This document shows positions 32,973 to 40,716 of a stretch of 64,000 bases of DNA, in pieces. The notes beneath the pieces were generated by a model, which did not search any database, had not been told where the DNA came from, and worked only from the letters and a program-made list of their open reading frames with translations. Source of the DNA: Frisingicoccus sp902471845 (GTDB taxonomy: Bacteria > Bacillota > Clostridia > Lachnospirales > Lachnospiraceae); assembly GCF_047030795.1 (NCBI RefSeq), contig NZ_JBKYIC010000002.1; one strand, 5' to 3'. Each line of letters opens with the position of its first letter. Positions within the stretch are counted from its first letter, which is position 1. The position numbers and the translations under genes were made by a program.

Positions 32973-33338
32973 ATGAAGAAAATATTACTTGTGGACGATG
33001 AACAGAGTTTCTTGCAAATTTTGGATATGGCGTTGTCTAAATATTTTGAAACATATACTGCCGCAGGAGTACGGGAAGCGATAGATATTCTCAAACAAAA
33101 TGCGATTGATTTAATATGTTCTGACCTCTATATGCGTGATGGAACAGGTGTAGATTTGTTGCAAGAAGTAAAGAAAAACCATAGAAACATTCCTTTTATT
33201 CTACTTTCTGGAAGCGACTACAATTTGGATATAAAAATGGCTGAACATTATGGAGCTATATTTATTCCAAAAGGTGAATTTGACCTAATAAAACAAATAG
33301 TCTCCATAGCAGATAAGAGTAAAAAGCCCACCAAATAA
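32973..33338 (+). CDS. Stand-alone response-regulator receiver domain (Spo0F/CheY-like)
   Basis: A 121-residue protein that is only a receiver domain: acidic pair D8/D9, phosphoacceptor D51 (LICSDLYMRDG), a Ser in ILLSGSD (~79) and Lys in IFIPKGEF (~100). There is no output domain. GGAGGTGAAGC leads to ATG 32973; a longer frame from 32931 has no site. Because it follows a copy of the operator-like element, it may act as a phosphate sink that shuts off the kinase, or relay the signal to another protein. Confidence 0.88.
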   Translation: MKKILLVDDEQSFLQILDMALSKYFETYTAAGVREAIDILKQNAIDLICSDLYMRDGTGVDLLQEVKKNHRNIPFILLSGSDYNLDIKMAEHYGAIFIPKGEFDLIKQIVSIADKSKKPTK

Positions 33339-33392
33339 AAAAAACAGCGTTTTGGCGGGCTATATCTTCACGCCCAAATGAAAATAGTTTAC

Positions 33393-33425
33393 CCCTCCAG
33401 ACCTGTTTGAGTTTGGAGGGATTTT
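33393..33425 (+). terminator. Intrinsic terminator in the 33339-33718 gap
   Basis: CCCTCCAGAC (33393-33402) pairs with GTTTGGAGGG (33411-33420, one G-T pair), followed by ATTTTTATT. It probably ends the lone-receiver transcript. Confidence 0.75.
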
Positions 33426-33572
33426 TATTGCCTGCAAGCAGTAGTTTCTACTTACATATACCATATCGAGGATGGGCGGATAACCTGTTAAAAAAATCCT
33501 CGCCACCGCAAGGGGGCTTTGTACCTCAAAAGTAGAAGCTAAATCTCTACATAATAGAAATAAATTCTCCCT

Positions 33573-33606
33573 AAACCGTAAAGGTGTGACAGCCTTTGCG
33601 GTTTTT
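33573..33606 (+). terminator. Second hairpin with T-run before the sigma-like gene
   Basis: AACCGTAAAGG (from 33574) pairs with CCTTTGCGGTT (ending about 33603) and is followed by a T-rich run. The rest of the 380-base gap (33339-33718) has no gene that I can support. Confidence 0.65.
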
Positions 33607-33674
33607 CTTTTGTCGCTTTTTGCAGAATGCTGCAATACACATATTTTCAGCGTCGGATGCCGTTCGCCGCCTGC

Positions 33675-33705
33675 CAATCTGGATTTTTTAAAAAAATTCA
33701 GATTG
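33675..33705 (+). promoter_or_regulatory. Leader hairpin abutting the Shine-Dalgarno of the sigma-like gene
   Basis: CAATCTG (33675-33681) pairs with CAGATTG (33699-33705), with an A/T-rich inner stem making one long hairpin. Its right arm runs directly into GGAGG (33705-33709). A similar arrangement precedes the mazF gene at 34689. It may control translation. Confidence 0.6.
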
Positions 33706-33718
33706 GAGGTAACAGATA

Positions 33719-34144
33719 ATGGCTTATAACAAAGCAAAAGAAGAACGGAAATGGCGTATCTGGAAAGAAGCCGAGGAAAAGCAGATGCGGAGCTTGGGTG
33801 TTGATAAAGATACCATTGAGAAGCTCCGTATATACGATTGGGCTATCTTCAATTCCGACAGGCGGTACTATGAGAAATTGCAGGATACAGGTACATACCT
33901 TGAGGAAGTTGCGGAGGATACCACACTACCCGAAATAAAGATGGTGAATGATTTCTTGGACAGCATTGAAAATCAGGAACTTTATCAGGTCTTGATTAAG
34001 GTGGACAAGCTCACCATTCAAATCGCATTGTGGAAAATGGATGGATATAGCAGCTCGGAAATTTCTGAAAAATGCGGTCTGACTGTCAGTGCAATTAACT
34101 TTCGCCTATGGCATCTTAGAAAAAAATTGAAAAATATTTTGTGA
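33719..34144 (+). CDS. Sigma-70 region 4-like regulator (Tn916 orf7-like)
   Basis: A 141-residue protein, basic at the N-terminus. The C-terminal HTH (IALWKMDGYSSSEISEKCGLTVSAINFRLWHLRKKLKNIL, given here in part) is of the sigma-70 region 4 kind: the ISEKCGLTVSAINFRLW stretch is the recognition helix. Similar small sigma-like proteins sit near the integrase end of Tn916/Tn1549 elements and switch on transfer or excision genes. It is followed by a perfect terminator (34176). Confidence 0.8.
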   Translation: MAYNKAKEERKWRIWKEAEEKQMRSLGVDKDTIEKLRIYDWAIFNSDRRYYEKLQDTGTYLEEVAEDTTLPEIKMVNDFLDSIENQELYQVLIKVDKLTIQIALWKMDGYSSSEISEKCGLTVSAINFRLWHLRKKLKNIL

Positions 34145-34175
34145 CCATCTAATATTGGGGGCTTCCCCATCGGCT

Positions 34176-34213
34176 ACTGGGTGAGAGGACAAAAATCCTC
34201 TTACCCAGTTTTC
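34176..34213 (+). terminator. Perfect intrinsic terminator after the sigma-like gene
   Basis: ACTGGGTGAGAGGA (34176-34189) pairs with TCCTCTTACCCAGT (34196-34209) with one mismatch, followed by TTTCCTTT. Confidence 0.88.
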
Positions 34214-34215
34214 CT

Positions 34216-34688
34216 TTGTGTGGCGAAAACGGGGACAGTTCCTTGACAACCGAATAATCATTCGCCAAATACTTCCTCTTTGTGATTGTGATGAGCATAA
34301 GCGTGTGCAGCGGTACGCCATGACCTGCCGATAAGCAGAATAGCGATGAAAGGTGGTGAGCGGTCAAATACCGACTCAAAATATCGGGCAGCTCCCGATT
34401 TCGCCATGACCCACAAAGAGAACAATGGTACTCCCGTCCAGTCACAGCCCGAACGGTATCCAACCCGTCGCAGGCAATGAGGGCGGCTCTGTCAGGACGA
34501 CAGTTGGGGTGGAACTCCCGTGGCGTCAGTTCGCTGCTGACCATTTGGCGACTTCCCTGCGTCAAAGACGCATTGCATTTCGGGGTGTCGAGGACAAATA
34601 GAGGTGCTCCTATCATAAAGCCAGATAATAAGGCGGTCATAAGAACAGAGATTTTGTTAATGCTCTCCCGACCTTAAATACTTCCTTG
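34216..34688. other. 470-base relatively GC-rich stretch without a convincing gene
   Basis: Neither strand gives a protein I recognise. On the minus strand there is an open frame 34149-34640 (163 codons), but it runs through the sigma-gene terminator and lacks a good ribosome binding site. Short inverted repeats are present (e.g. CGAAT/ATTCG around 34250-34265). The stretch is more GC-rich than the neighbouring cargo. It might be a structured RNA, an oriT-like or regulatory site, or a relic. Confidence 0.45.
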
Positions 34689-34740
34689 TATCTGGCTGCT
34701 ACATAGGCAGGAAGCCCCTGCCTAAATCCAGATAGGAGGT
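34689..34740 (+). promoter_or_regulatory. Nested leader hairpins abutting the Shine-Dalgarno of mazF
   Basis: TATCTGG (34689-34695) pairs with CCAGATA (34728-34734), enclosing GGCAGG/CCTGCC (34706-34722). The outer arm is followed at once by GGAGGT (34735-34740). The arrangement mirrors the hairpin before the sigma-like gene. Confidence 0.6.
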
Positions 34741-34750
34741 TAAACACATA

Positions 34751-35107
34751 ATGGAAAGGACTATTAAGCGTGGGGACATCTTCTACGCAGACTTAAATCC
34801 CGTTGTCGGCTCGGAGCAGGGCGGCATAAGACCTGTTCTTGTTATCTCCAACAATACAGGAAACAGGTACAGCCCGACAATTATTATTGCTCCGATAACG
34901 AGCCGTACACACACGAAAGCGAAGCTCCCGACACATACCGAGGTAAAAGATTGTGATAAGCTCGACAAAGATTCAATTATCTTACTTGAACAGATACGGA
35001 CGATTGATAAACAAAGGTTAAAACAGTATATGGGAATGATGCCCGATAGCATAATGGCAAGAGTTGACAAGGCTCTTGCCATTAGTCTTTCTCTGGCAGA
35101 CAAATAA
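34751..35107 (+). CDS. mazF: MazF/PemK family endoribonuclease toxin
   Basis: A 118-residue toxin that cleaves mRNA. The family pattern is clear: KRGDIFYADLNPVVGSEQGG, RPVLVISNN, then IIAPITSR and a C-terminal ILLEQIRTIDKQRL. All expected core residues are present. There is no MazE-like gene upstream; the only partner candidate is the small acidic product downstream at 35125. It may help keep the ICE in the cell. Translation may depend on the leader hairpin. Confidence 0.92.
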   Translation: MERTIKRGDIFYADLNPVVGSEQGGIRPVLVISNNTGNRYSPTIIIAPITSRTHTKAKLPTHTEVKDCDKLDKDSIILLEQIRTIDKQRLKQYMGMMPDSIMARVDKALAISLSLADK

Positions 35108-35124
35108 AGGAGGTGTATCGAAAT

Positions 35125-35298
35125 ATGCTCATTGACGATGAGTGGAATGGCTTGGCAGACCTGTTGGCAAATCTTATAGCGAAATATGCTTCCGAACTGG
35201 GCATAGACGGTATGCCCGATGTCAGTCATACCAGAGAATGTAGCAGCGATTCTAAAACTTACCCAAATCGCACATTTGTTGTTTCAGAAAACCGCTGA
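35125..35298 (+). CDS. Small acidic protein downstream of mazF
   Basis: A 57-residue protein. AAAGGAGGTG (35106-35115) sets ATG 35125 rather than GTG 35113. The first half is an acidic helix (MLIDDEWNGLADLLANLIAK) and the rest has no regular pattern. It could be an unusual antitoxin for the MazF protein, since acidic amphipathic helices are used by many antitoxins to block the toxin groove, but this is only inferred from position and charge. Confidence 0.55.
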   Translation: MLIDDEWNGLADLLANLIAKYASELGIDGMPDVSHTRECSSDSKTYPNRTFVVSENR

Positions 35299-35359
35299 TA
35301 CAATTTTAAGTGTAGGAAACAAATATCACGGTTTTGATTGAAAAGGAGTTGCTGTTATT

Positions 35360-37351
35360 ATGAAGAAAGAAAAGATAAAGGTTTACACTTATAAAAGAGT
35401 ATCCACGGCTATGCAGATTGACGGTTATTCGCTTGATGCACAACGAGCAAGAATGAAAGCGTATGCAGATTTCAATGATTATGAAATTGTCGGTGAGTAT
35501 GAGGACGCAGGAAAGTCGGGGAAATCAATCGAGGGGCGGCTGCAATTCAGGCAAATGATGGAAGATGTAAAGTCTGGAAAAGATAACATCTCGTATGTAT
35601 TGGTGTTCAAGCTTTCCCGATTCGGGAGAAATGCAGCGGATGTTCTTTCAACTTTGCAGGTCATGCAGGATTTTGGTGTAAACCTAATCTGCGTCGAGGA
35701 TGGGATTGACTCTTCCAAAGATGCAGGCAAGCTGATGATTTCCGTTTTGTCAGCAGTAGCAGAAATTGAGCGTGAGAATATCCGTGTTCAAACAATGGAG
35801 GGCAGAATCCAGAAAGCCAGAGAGGGAAAATGGAATGGCGGATTTGCACCATATGGATACCAACTTGTGAATGGCAAGTTGGAAATCAACGAGGAAGAAG
35901 CGGTTGCAGTCCGAACCATCTACGACCAGTATGTGAATACGGATATTGGCTCGAATGGCATTTCAAAATATCTGGAGAATCACGGTATCCGCAAGATACA
36001 GCGTCAAAATGGGAAGAACCCTCTCTTTGATGCCCATCTAGTCCGCTTGATATTGAAAAATCCCGTCTACTGCGGTAAAATTGCTTATGGACGCAGGAAA
36101 ACAGAAAAAGTCCACGGGACACGGAATGAATACCATCTTGTGGAACAGGATAATTTCCTTTTGGTAGATGGATTGCATGAGGCTATTATTCCAGAGGATG
36201 TCTGGAATGCTGCACAGGTAAAATTGGTTGCACAGGCAAGAAAGTATGAACATGTCAATAAAGGGAAAAATGAACGGACACATCTGCTTTCTGGGATTGT
36301 GAAATGTCCTATATGCGGTGCAGGGATGTATGGGAACAAGAGTATAAAACACAAAAAAGACGGCACGAAATACAAGGATTTCTTCTATTATGGGTGCAAA
36401 CACCGTAGTATGCAGCGAGGGCATAAATGTGATTACAAAAAGCAGATACGGGAGGAACTTCTGGATGATGCCGTAGCTGAAGTGATAGTGAAGCTCGTCA
36501 GCAACCCTAATTTTGCAACTATGATGCAGGAAAAAATCAACATGAAAGTTGATACGACTGCCATAGACCAAGAAATAGAAAATTATGAAAAACAGCTCCG
36601 TCAAGATTACTCTATCAAATCGAAGCTGATGGAGGAAATTGATAATCTCAATCCCGATGACAGACATTATATCAGAAGAAAGGCAGACCTTGATGACAGG
36701 CTTTATCGGATGTATGATAAGATAGAAGAACTGGAATCACAGTTGATTGATGCCAGAGCGAAAAAGACATCTATTGAAGCAGAGAAAATCACAGGGGATA
36801 ATATTTACAAGGTATTGATTTGTTTTGACAAGCTGTATTTCGCTATGAACGATGTGGAACGGCGACAACTTATAGAAGCGTTGATTGCTGAAATACAGAT
36901 TTATGAGGAACGCAAACCCAATGGTCAGTGGCTTAAATCAATTCGGTTTAAGCTACCGATTATTGAAAATGATTTAAGCATTGGTTTGGACAACGGTGAA
37001 CATGTTGAAAGTATCGTGCTTTTGTCCCACAAATCACCAGATAGCATTATAAATGTTAAAGTTGAATTTGGAGAAGGCGAAGATAAGGTGCCGTTGGATG
37101 CAATAGCGGAGCGGGCAAAAAAATATCAACCGAAACCGAAAATTACATATAAAATGATACAGGAATATGTAGAGAAGAAATATGGATTTAAGGTGCATAC
37201 TGCTTATATTGCGGAAGTGAAAAGGTCTCTGGGGCTGACAATACATGATGCGCCTAATGCGGTAGAAGAATTGAAACATCCAAGAAAACATCCACCAAAA
37301 GAGAAAATGGAGGCAATAAAAGATGCACTTAAGTATTTTGGGGTGATTTGA
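35360..37351 (+). CDS. Large serine recombinase (ICE integrase)
   Basis: A 663-residue site-specific recombinase that inserts and excises the ICE. Catalytic S15 lies in YKRVSTAMQ; the resolvase domain continues through FKLSRFGRNAADVLSTL and IDSSKDAGKLMI (~70-130). The recombinase domain follows, then a zinc ribbon CPICGAGMYG (~315) with paired Cys in GCKHRS...HKCDY, a coiled coil (~400-480), and an extra C-terminal domain (~550-663; YGFKVHTAYIAEVKRSLGL). The same C-terminal domain occurs as a broken fragment at 39586-39918. AAAAGGAG precedes ATG 35360. Its stop overlaps the next ATG. Confidence 0.95.
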   Translation: MKKEKIKVYTYKRVSTAMQIDGYSLDAQRARMKAYADFNDYEIVGEYEDAGKSGKSIEGRLQFRQMMEDVKSGKDNISYVLVFKLSRFGRNAADVLSTLQVMQDFGVNLICVEDGIDSSKDAGKLMISVLSAVAEIERENIRVQTMEGRIQKAREGKWNGGFAPYGYQLVNGKLEINEEEAVAVRTIYDQYVNTDIGSNGISKYLENHGIRKIQRQNGKNPLFDAHLVRLILKNPVYCGKIAYGRRKTEKVHGTRNEYHLVEQDNFLLVDGLHEAIIPEDVWNAAQVKLVAQARKYEHVNKGKNERTHLLSGIVKCPICGAGMYGNKSIKHKKDGTKYKDFFYYGCKHRSMQRGHKCDYKKQIREELLDDAVAEVIVKLVSNPNFATMMQEKINMKVDTTAIDQEIENYEKQLRQDYSIKSKLMEEIDNLNPDDRHYIRRKADLDDRLYRMYDKIEELESQLIDARAKKTSIEAEKITGDNIYKVLICFDKLYFAMNDVERRQLIEALIAEIQIYEERKPNGQWLKSIRFKLPIIENDLSIGLDNGEHVESIVLLSHKSPDSIINVKVEFGEGEDKVPLDAIAERAKKYQPKPKITYKMIQEYVEKKYGFKVHTAYIAEVKRSLGLTIHDAPNAVEELKHPRKHPPKEKMEAIKDALKYFGVI

Positions 37352-37644
37352 TGGAGAAAAGGATTTATCAGATTGCAGAGCAGATAGTTCAATTACATCA
37401 GAAAGCCTATGAGATTTATTTGCCATTGGTTGAAGATGTGTGCAGCAGAATCGTGTCAGAAGATGAACTGTCACACTTATTAGATTATTTATTGGATTTT
37501 GCCTGTGATGAAAAAATACTGAAATTATATAAAATGGTGTGTAGAAGATATCTGTATATATACCCTAGCTGCATTAAGCTTTATATTGAAGCATATCGGG
37601 AAATGTGGGAAAATGAGGGGGAATGCTTAGAAAATGATTTGTAG
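37351..37644 (+). CDS. 98-residue protein overlapping the integrase gene (possible directionality factor)
   Basis: A 97-98 residue helical protein whose ATG shares a base with the integrase TGA (TTGATGG). It has no recognisable domain. The sequence is rich in Tyr and Leu with a central VCSRIVSEDELSHLLDYLLDF helix. Small genes directly coupled to large serine recombinases sometimes encode recombination directionality factors, so this is the best candidate in the window, but the link is positional only. Confidence 0.6.
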   Translation: MEKRIYQIAEQIVQLHQKAYEIYLPLVEDVCSRIVSEDELSHLLDYLLDFACDEKILKLYKMVCRRYLYIYPSCIKLYIEAYREMWENEGECLENDL

Positions 37645-37714
37645 ATTAAGTAGAGGATAAGCATTTTAAGAGATATTTTGCATGAGCTTATGATGTGAGA
37701 ATTGGAGGATGTGT

Positions 37715-38572
37715 ATGGCGAAAATTGTGAAAGAGACTATTCATGCTAAAGGCATTGATATTGGCATCTATACAACAAATTTTGAAAATGAATTTATCTC
37801 ATTAACGGATATTGCAAAATATAGAAATGAAGATGACCCAAGATTTGTGATTCAAAACTGGATGCGCAATCGTAACACAATAGAATTTTTAGGCGTTTGG
37901 GAAGAATTGCATAATCCAGATTTTAACCGTGTGCAATTCGAGGCGGTTAAAAATGAGGCAGGGTTAAATCGTTTTGTCATGACACCAACAAAGTGGATTA
38001 CACAGATGAATGCCATCGGTATTGTTTCAAAAGCAGGACGATATGGAGGGACTTATGCCCATAGTGATATTGCGATGTCTTTTGCAACTTGGATATCTCC
38101 TGAGTTCCAATTATATATTATGAAGGATTACAGGAGGTTAAAGACAGACGAGAATAGTCGATTATCTTTGAATTGGAACTTGAATAGAGAGATTTCTAAG
38201 TTGAATTACAGGATACATACAGATGCAATTAAAGATAATTTGCTTCCATCAGAATTAACGCCTGCGCAGGTAGCTTTTACATATGCCAATGAAGCAGATA
38301 TGTTGAATGTTGTTTTGTTTGGAAAAACAGCGAAACAGTGGAAAGATGAAAATCCAATGTCGAAGGGAAATATGAGGGATATAGCAACACTGAATCAGTT
38401 ATTAGTGCTTGCAAATTTGGAAAGTTATAATGCTATTTTGATTAATCAAGGGAAAAATCAAAAAGAGCGTATGGAATTACTTCGGCAGTTAGCAGTACAA
38501 CAGTTGCAGACATTGGAGAAGGTAAGCCTGAATAACTTGCCGAAATTGGAAGAGAGAATAATAGAAAAATAG
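37715..38572 (+). CDS. KilA-N domain protein
   Basis: A 285-residue soluble DNA-binding protein. The KilA-N domain covers ~10-150 (FISLTDIAKYRNEDDPRFVIQNW, WITQMNAIGIVSKAGRYGGTYAH, IAMSFATWISPEF). A helical C-terminal part follows, ending in a coiled coil. ATG 37715 has GGAGG seven bases upstream (37704-37708), which would be too close to ATG 37709. Such proteins are common in phages, ICEs and defence islands. The base composition is strongly AT-rich. Confidence 0.85.
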   Translation: MAKIVKETIHAKGIDIGIYTTNFENEFISLTDIAKYRNEDDPRFVIQNWMRNRNTIEFLGVWEELHNPDFNRVQFEAVKNEAGLNRFVMTPTKWITQMNAIGIVSKAGRYGGTYAHSDIAMSFATWISPEFQLYIMKDYRRLKTDENSRLSLNWNLNREISKLNYRIHTDAIKDNLLPSELTPAQVAFTYANEADMLNVVLFGKTAKQWKDENPMSKGNMRDIATLNQLLVLANLESYNAILINQGKNQKERMELLRQLAVQQLQTLEKVSLNNLPKLEERIIEK

Positions 38573-38623
38573 GTTAATGGTTTGAACGATAGGTTAATAG
38601 TATAAGTGAAAAGGAAAATTTTA

Positions 38624-39577
38624 ATGGAAAGAAAATATCAAGTATTCGTGAGTTCTACATATGAAGATTTGAAATCAGAGAGACAAGCAGCAATAAGTTG
38701 CTTGCTTGATATGAATTGTATTCCTGTAGGTATGGAGCAGTTTCCAGCAAGTTCTTTGAGCCAATGGGAATATATTAAAAGGATGATTGATATGAGCGAT
38801 TATTATCTTTTAATTGTTGCAGGAAAATATGGTTCTATTGATCCTGAGGAAAATATAAGTTATACGGAAAAAGAATATAGGTATGCTGTCGGTAAGAAAA
38901 TGCCTATATTAGCATTTTTGCATCAAAATATTGATTTGCTTCCCGTGATTAAAGTGGGAGCAACAGATGAAGAAAGAGATAGAGTAAAGAATTTTCATAA
39001 TACTGTTAAAGCTGCAGGAAGGTTAGTTGATTTCTATTCTAATGAAGAAGAATTAAAATACAAGATTGCTATGGCAATACCTAAAATTATAAATGATGTA
39101 CCTATGCCTGGATGGGTAAGGGCTGATCAGGCAGAGAAGGCAATTGCGACAGCGAGAGATATTAGTGGAATTCAAGATTTGCAAAAACAATTAGATGCAA
39201 TACAAAATACTATTTTGGAAAAAGTTGAACAAACACGAATGAAATGGGAACCTATTTCTAAAGAAGAAATAGATGCGATGTTTAACACGGAAAAAGAAGA
39301 AGTGAAAATACCAATATTATCGGAGGAAGCTAAACATCTTTTAATTGAGGCAACAAAAGATGCTGCTGGTCAAATTTTTGTAATTGATTCACTTGAGGGG
39401 ACAGACATACAAACCAATAATAAGGTAATGAATACTGAAAAGATTGGTAAGTCTGTTGCTATATGGAGAGCAGCTGTGGAGGAGCTCCGAAACAATCAAT
39501 TGATAATGGCGGTTGGAAATAGAAATGAAATATTTCAACTTACTAAACTGGGATATGAAGTTTCAGAAAAAATTTAG
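38624..39577 (+). CDS. DUF4062 protein with C-terminal winged helix-like domain
   Basis: A 317-residue soluble protein. The N-terminal DUF4062 domain (~3-155) begins YQVFVSSTYEDLKSERQAA and includes ADYYLLIVAGKYGSI-like and EKEYRYAVGKKMPILAF segments; the domain has a TIR/nucleoside-related fold and often occurs in immune proteins. A coiled coil (~175-215) links it to a C-terminal part (~235-317) that looks like a winged helix (IGKSVAIWRAAVEELRNNQLI). ATG 38624 is better placed than GTG 38606. Function not known; a sensor-effector for defence is plausible. Confidence 0.75.
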   Translation: MERKYQVFVSSTYEDLKSERQAAISCLLDMNCIPVGMEQFPASSLSQWEYIKRMIDMSDYYLLIVAGKYGSIDPEENISYTEKEYRYAVGKKMPILAFLHQNIDLLPVIKVGATDEERDRVKNFHNTVKAAGRLVDFYSNEEELKYKIAMAIPKIINDVPMPGWVRADQAEKAIATARDISGIQDLQKQLDAIQNTILEKVEQTRMKWEPISKEEIDAMFNTEKEEVKIPILSEEAKHLLIEATKDAAGQIFVIDSLEGTDIQTNNKVMNTEKIGKSVAIWRAAVEELRNNQLIMAVGNRNEIFQLTKLGYEVSEKI

Positions 39578-39585
39578 AAGTAGCT

Positions 39586-39918
39586 CTTTTGTGGGAATCT
39601 GGTAATACCGTTGAGACGGTTGTTTTGCTTTCCAAACTTAAATCAAACCATCATATAGAAGTAGAACTCAAATTAGATGGTATGGATTTAACTTCTGCGG
39701 AGAAAAAAGCGACATATGAAGAAATCAAGGATTACGTATTAGAGCATAGTGGATTGAAGGTAAGTAGTTTGTACATTGCTTAAGTGAAGCGGAAGTTTGG
39801 TATTATTGAGCGTGAGAATTACAATGAAACGAAGTCCGAGGGTGCAAAGCATCCCCAGTGCCCGTTGAATAAAGAGAAAGCGATCAAAGAGGCATTGAAG
39901 CATTTAAAGATGCTTTAA
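39586..39918 (+). pseudogene. Fossil C-terminal end of a serine recombinase (or the same tail on a host gene), in-frame stop
   Basis: Reading in one frame from about 39586 gives NTVETVVLLSKLK, ATYEEIKDYVLEHSGLKVSS, LYIA, then TAA (39781-39783), then VKRKFGIIERENYNETKSEG and IKEALKHLKML ending in TAA at 39916-39918. This matches the tail of the intact integrase at 36980-37351 (EHVESIVLLS, TYKMIQEYVEKKYGFKV, YIAEVKR, AIKDALKYF). The internal stop is where the family has Gln, so CAA to TAA is likely. I recall the same tail on RlmD-type rRNA methyltransferases of Lachnospiraceae, so a host gene remnant is possible. Confidence 0.75.
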
Positions 39919-39974
39919 AGGTTAAGGAGTAGTCAAATTTACAATAATGAACAAACTAGACGAGTGGAGGAGAA

Positions 39975-40673
39975 ATGAATATGCGACCTTATAAAAGATT
40001 AACTATAATTTGCGGAATGATTTCATTTTTCTCACTTGCAATTTGCTTATTTTTACATTACTTTGTCATTTGTGATGAATCAAATTTTTGGATAAATGTT
40101 TGCCTTGCTGTTTTTGGAAGTGCATTACTATCCGCCTTAACGTCTCTCGTTACCTATTTTCATGAAAAACGTTCTACACTTGAAGGGTTCATGTATCATT
40201 GTAAATATATTCTTCATGCTTTGAATAAATATCAAGATAGTATGTCTTTAGAAGAGAAAATGAAATTTTATTTAGATTATCACGATCTTGATAAATCAGT
40301 ATGGGATGCCGACTACGGAAATATGGACTTTTTTGCGGAAAAGATAACAGGTAATAGGAAATACATATATGAAAAAATATATCTTCCTATTCTCAGGTTT
40401 AATCAAGCGGTTAATAATCATGTTTGGCATTTCAGATGGTATTTTGATGGTAGTGGAAAGAATGAACCTATAATGGAAATGTTTGTCGAACAATTAGAGC
40501 AGCATTTACTATATCGGAATGAAAAAAGTATTCCGACTGATTATGATGAAACAGGAAAGCCTATCGCCTTTTGTGAAGTAGCGATGCTGGAGTCCAAGCT
40601 TGTTCGTGAAATATCTCAAGAGTTAGATGGTAAGTATTATAGAATTATGTACGGAAAACGGCGCATGAAATAA
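39975..40673 (+). CDS. Two-helix membrane protein, unknown function
   Basis: A 232-residue protein. Two transmembrane helices (about 9-31 and 39-61) are followed by a ~170-residue soluble domain rich in Tyr, Asp and His (YLDYHDLDKSVWDADYGNMD). GGAGGAG precedes ATG 39975. Two-TM proteins with a cytoplasmic domain occur as pore-forming effectors in defence systems (SLATT and others), but I see no diagnostic motif. Highly AT-rich, standing between KilA-N/DUF4062 and RhuM genes. Confidence 0.65.
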   Translation: MNMRPYKRLTIICGMISFFSLAICLFLHYFVICDESNFWINVCLAVFGSALLSALTSLVTYFHEKRSTLEGFMYHCKYILHALNKYQDSMSLEEKMKFYLDYHDLDKSVWDADYGNMDFFAEKITGNRKYIYEKIYLPILRFNQAVNNHVWHFRWYFDGSGKNEPIMEMFVEQLEQHLLYRNEKSIPTDYDETGKPIAFCEVAMLESKLVREISQELDGKYYRIMYGKRRMK

Positions 40674-40716
40674 ATTTTTCGTGCTGAAATATTTGGACGG
40701 TAAAAGGGAGGACTGA

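Noticed and set aside
33327..33360. Inverted repeat GCCCACCAAA/TTTGGCGGGC overlapping the end of the lone receiver gene as a terminator
   Set aside because: One mismatch, long A-rich loop and no T-run after it. The hairpin at 33393 is a better terminator.
34149..34640. 163-codon minus-strand frame between the sigma-like gene and mazF
   Set aside because: It runs through the sigma-gene terminator, has no good ribosome binding site and no domain I recognise. Kept only as an open question.
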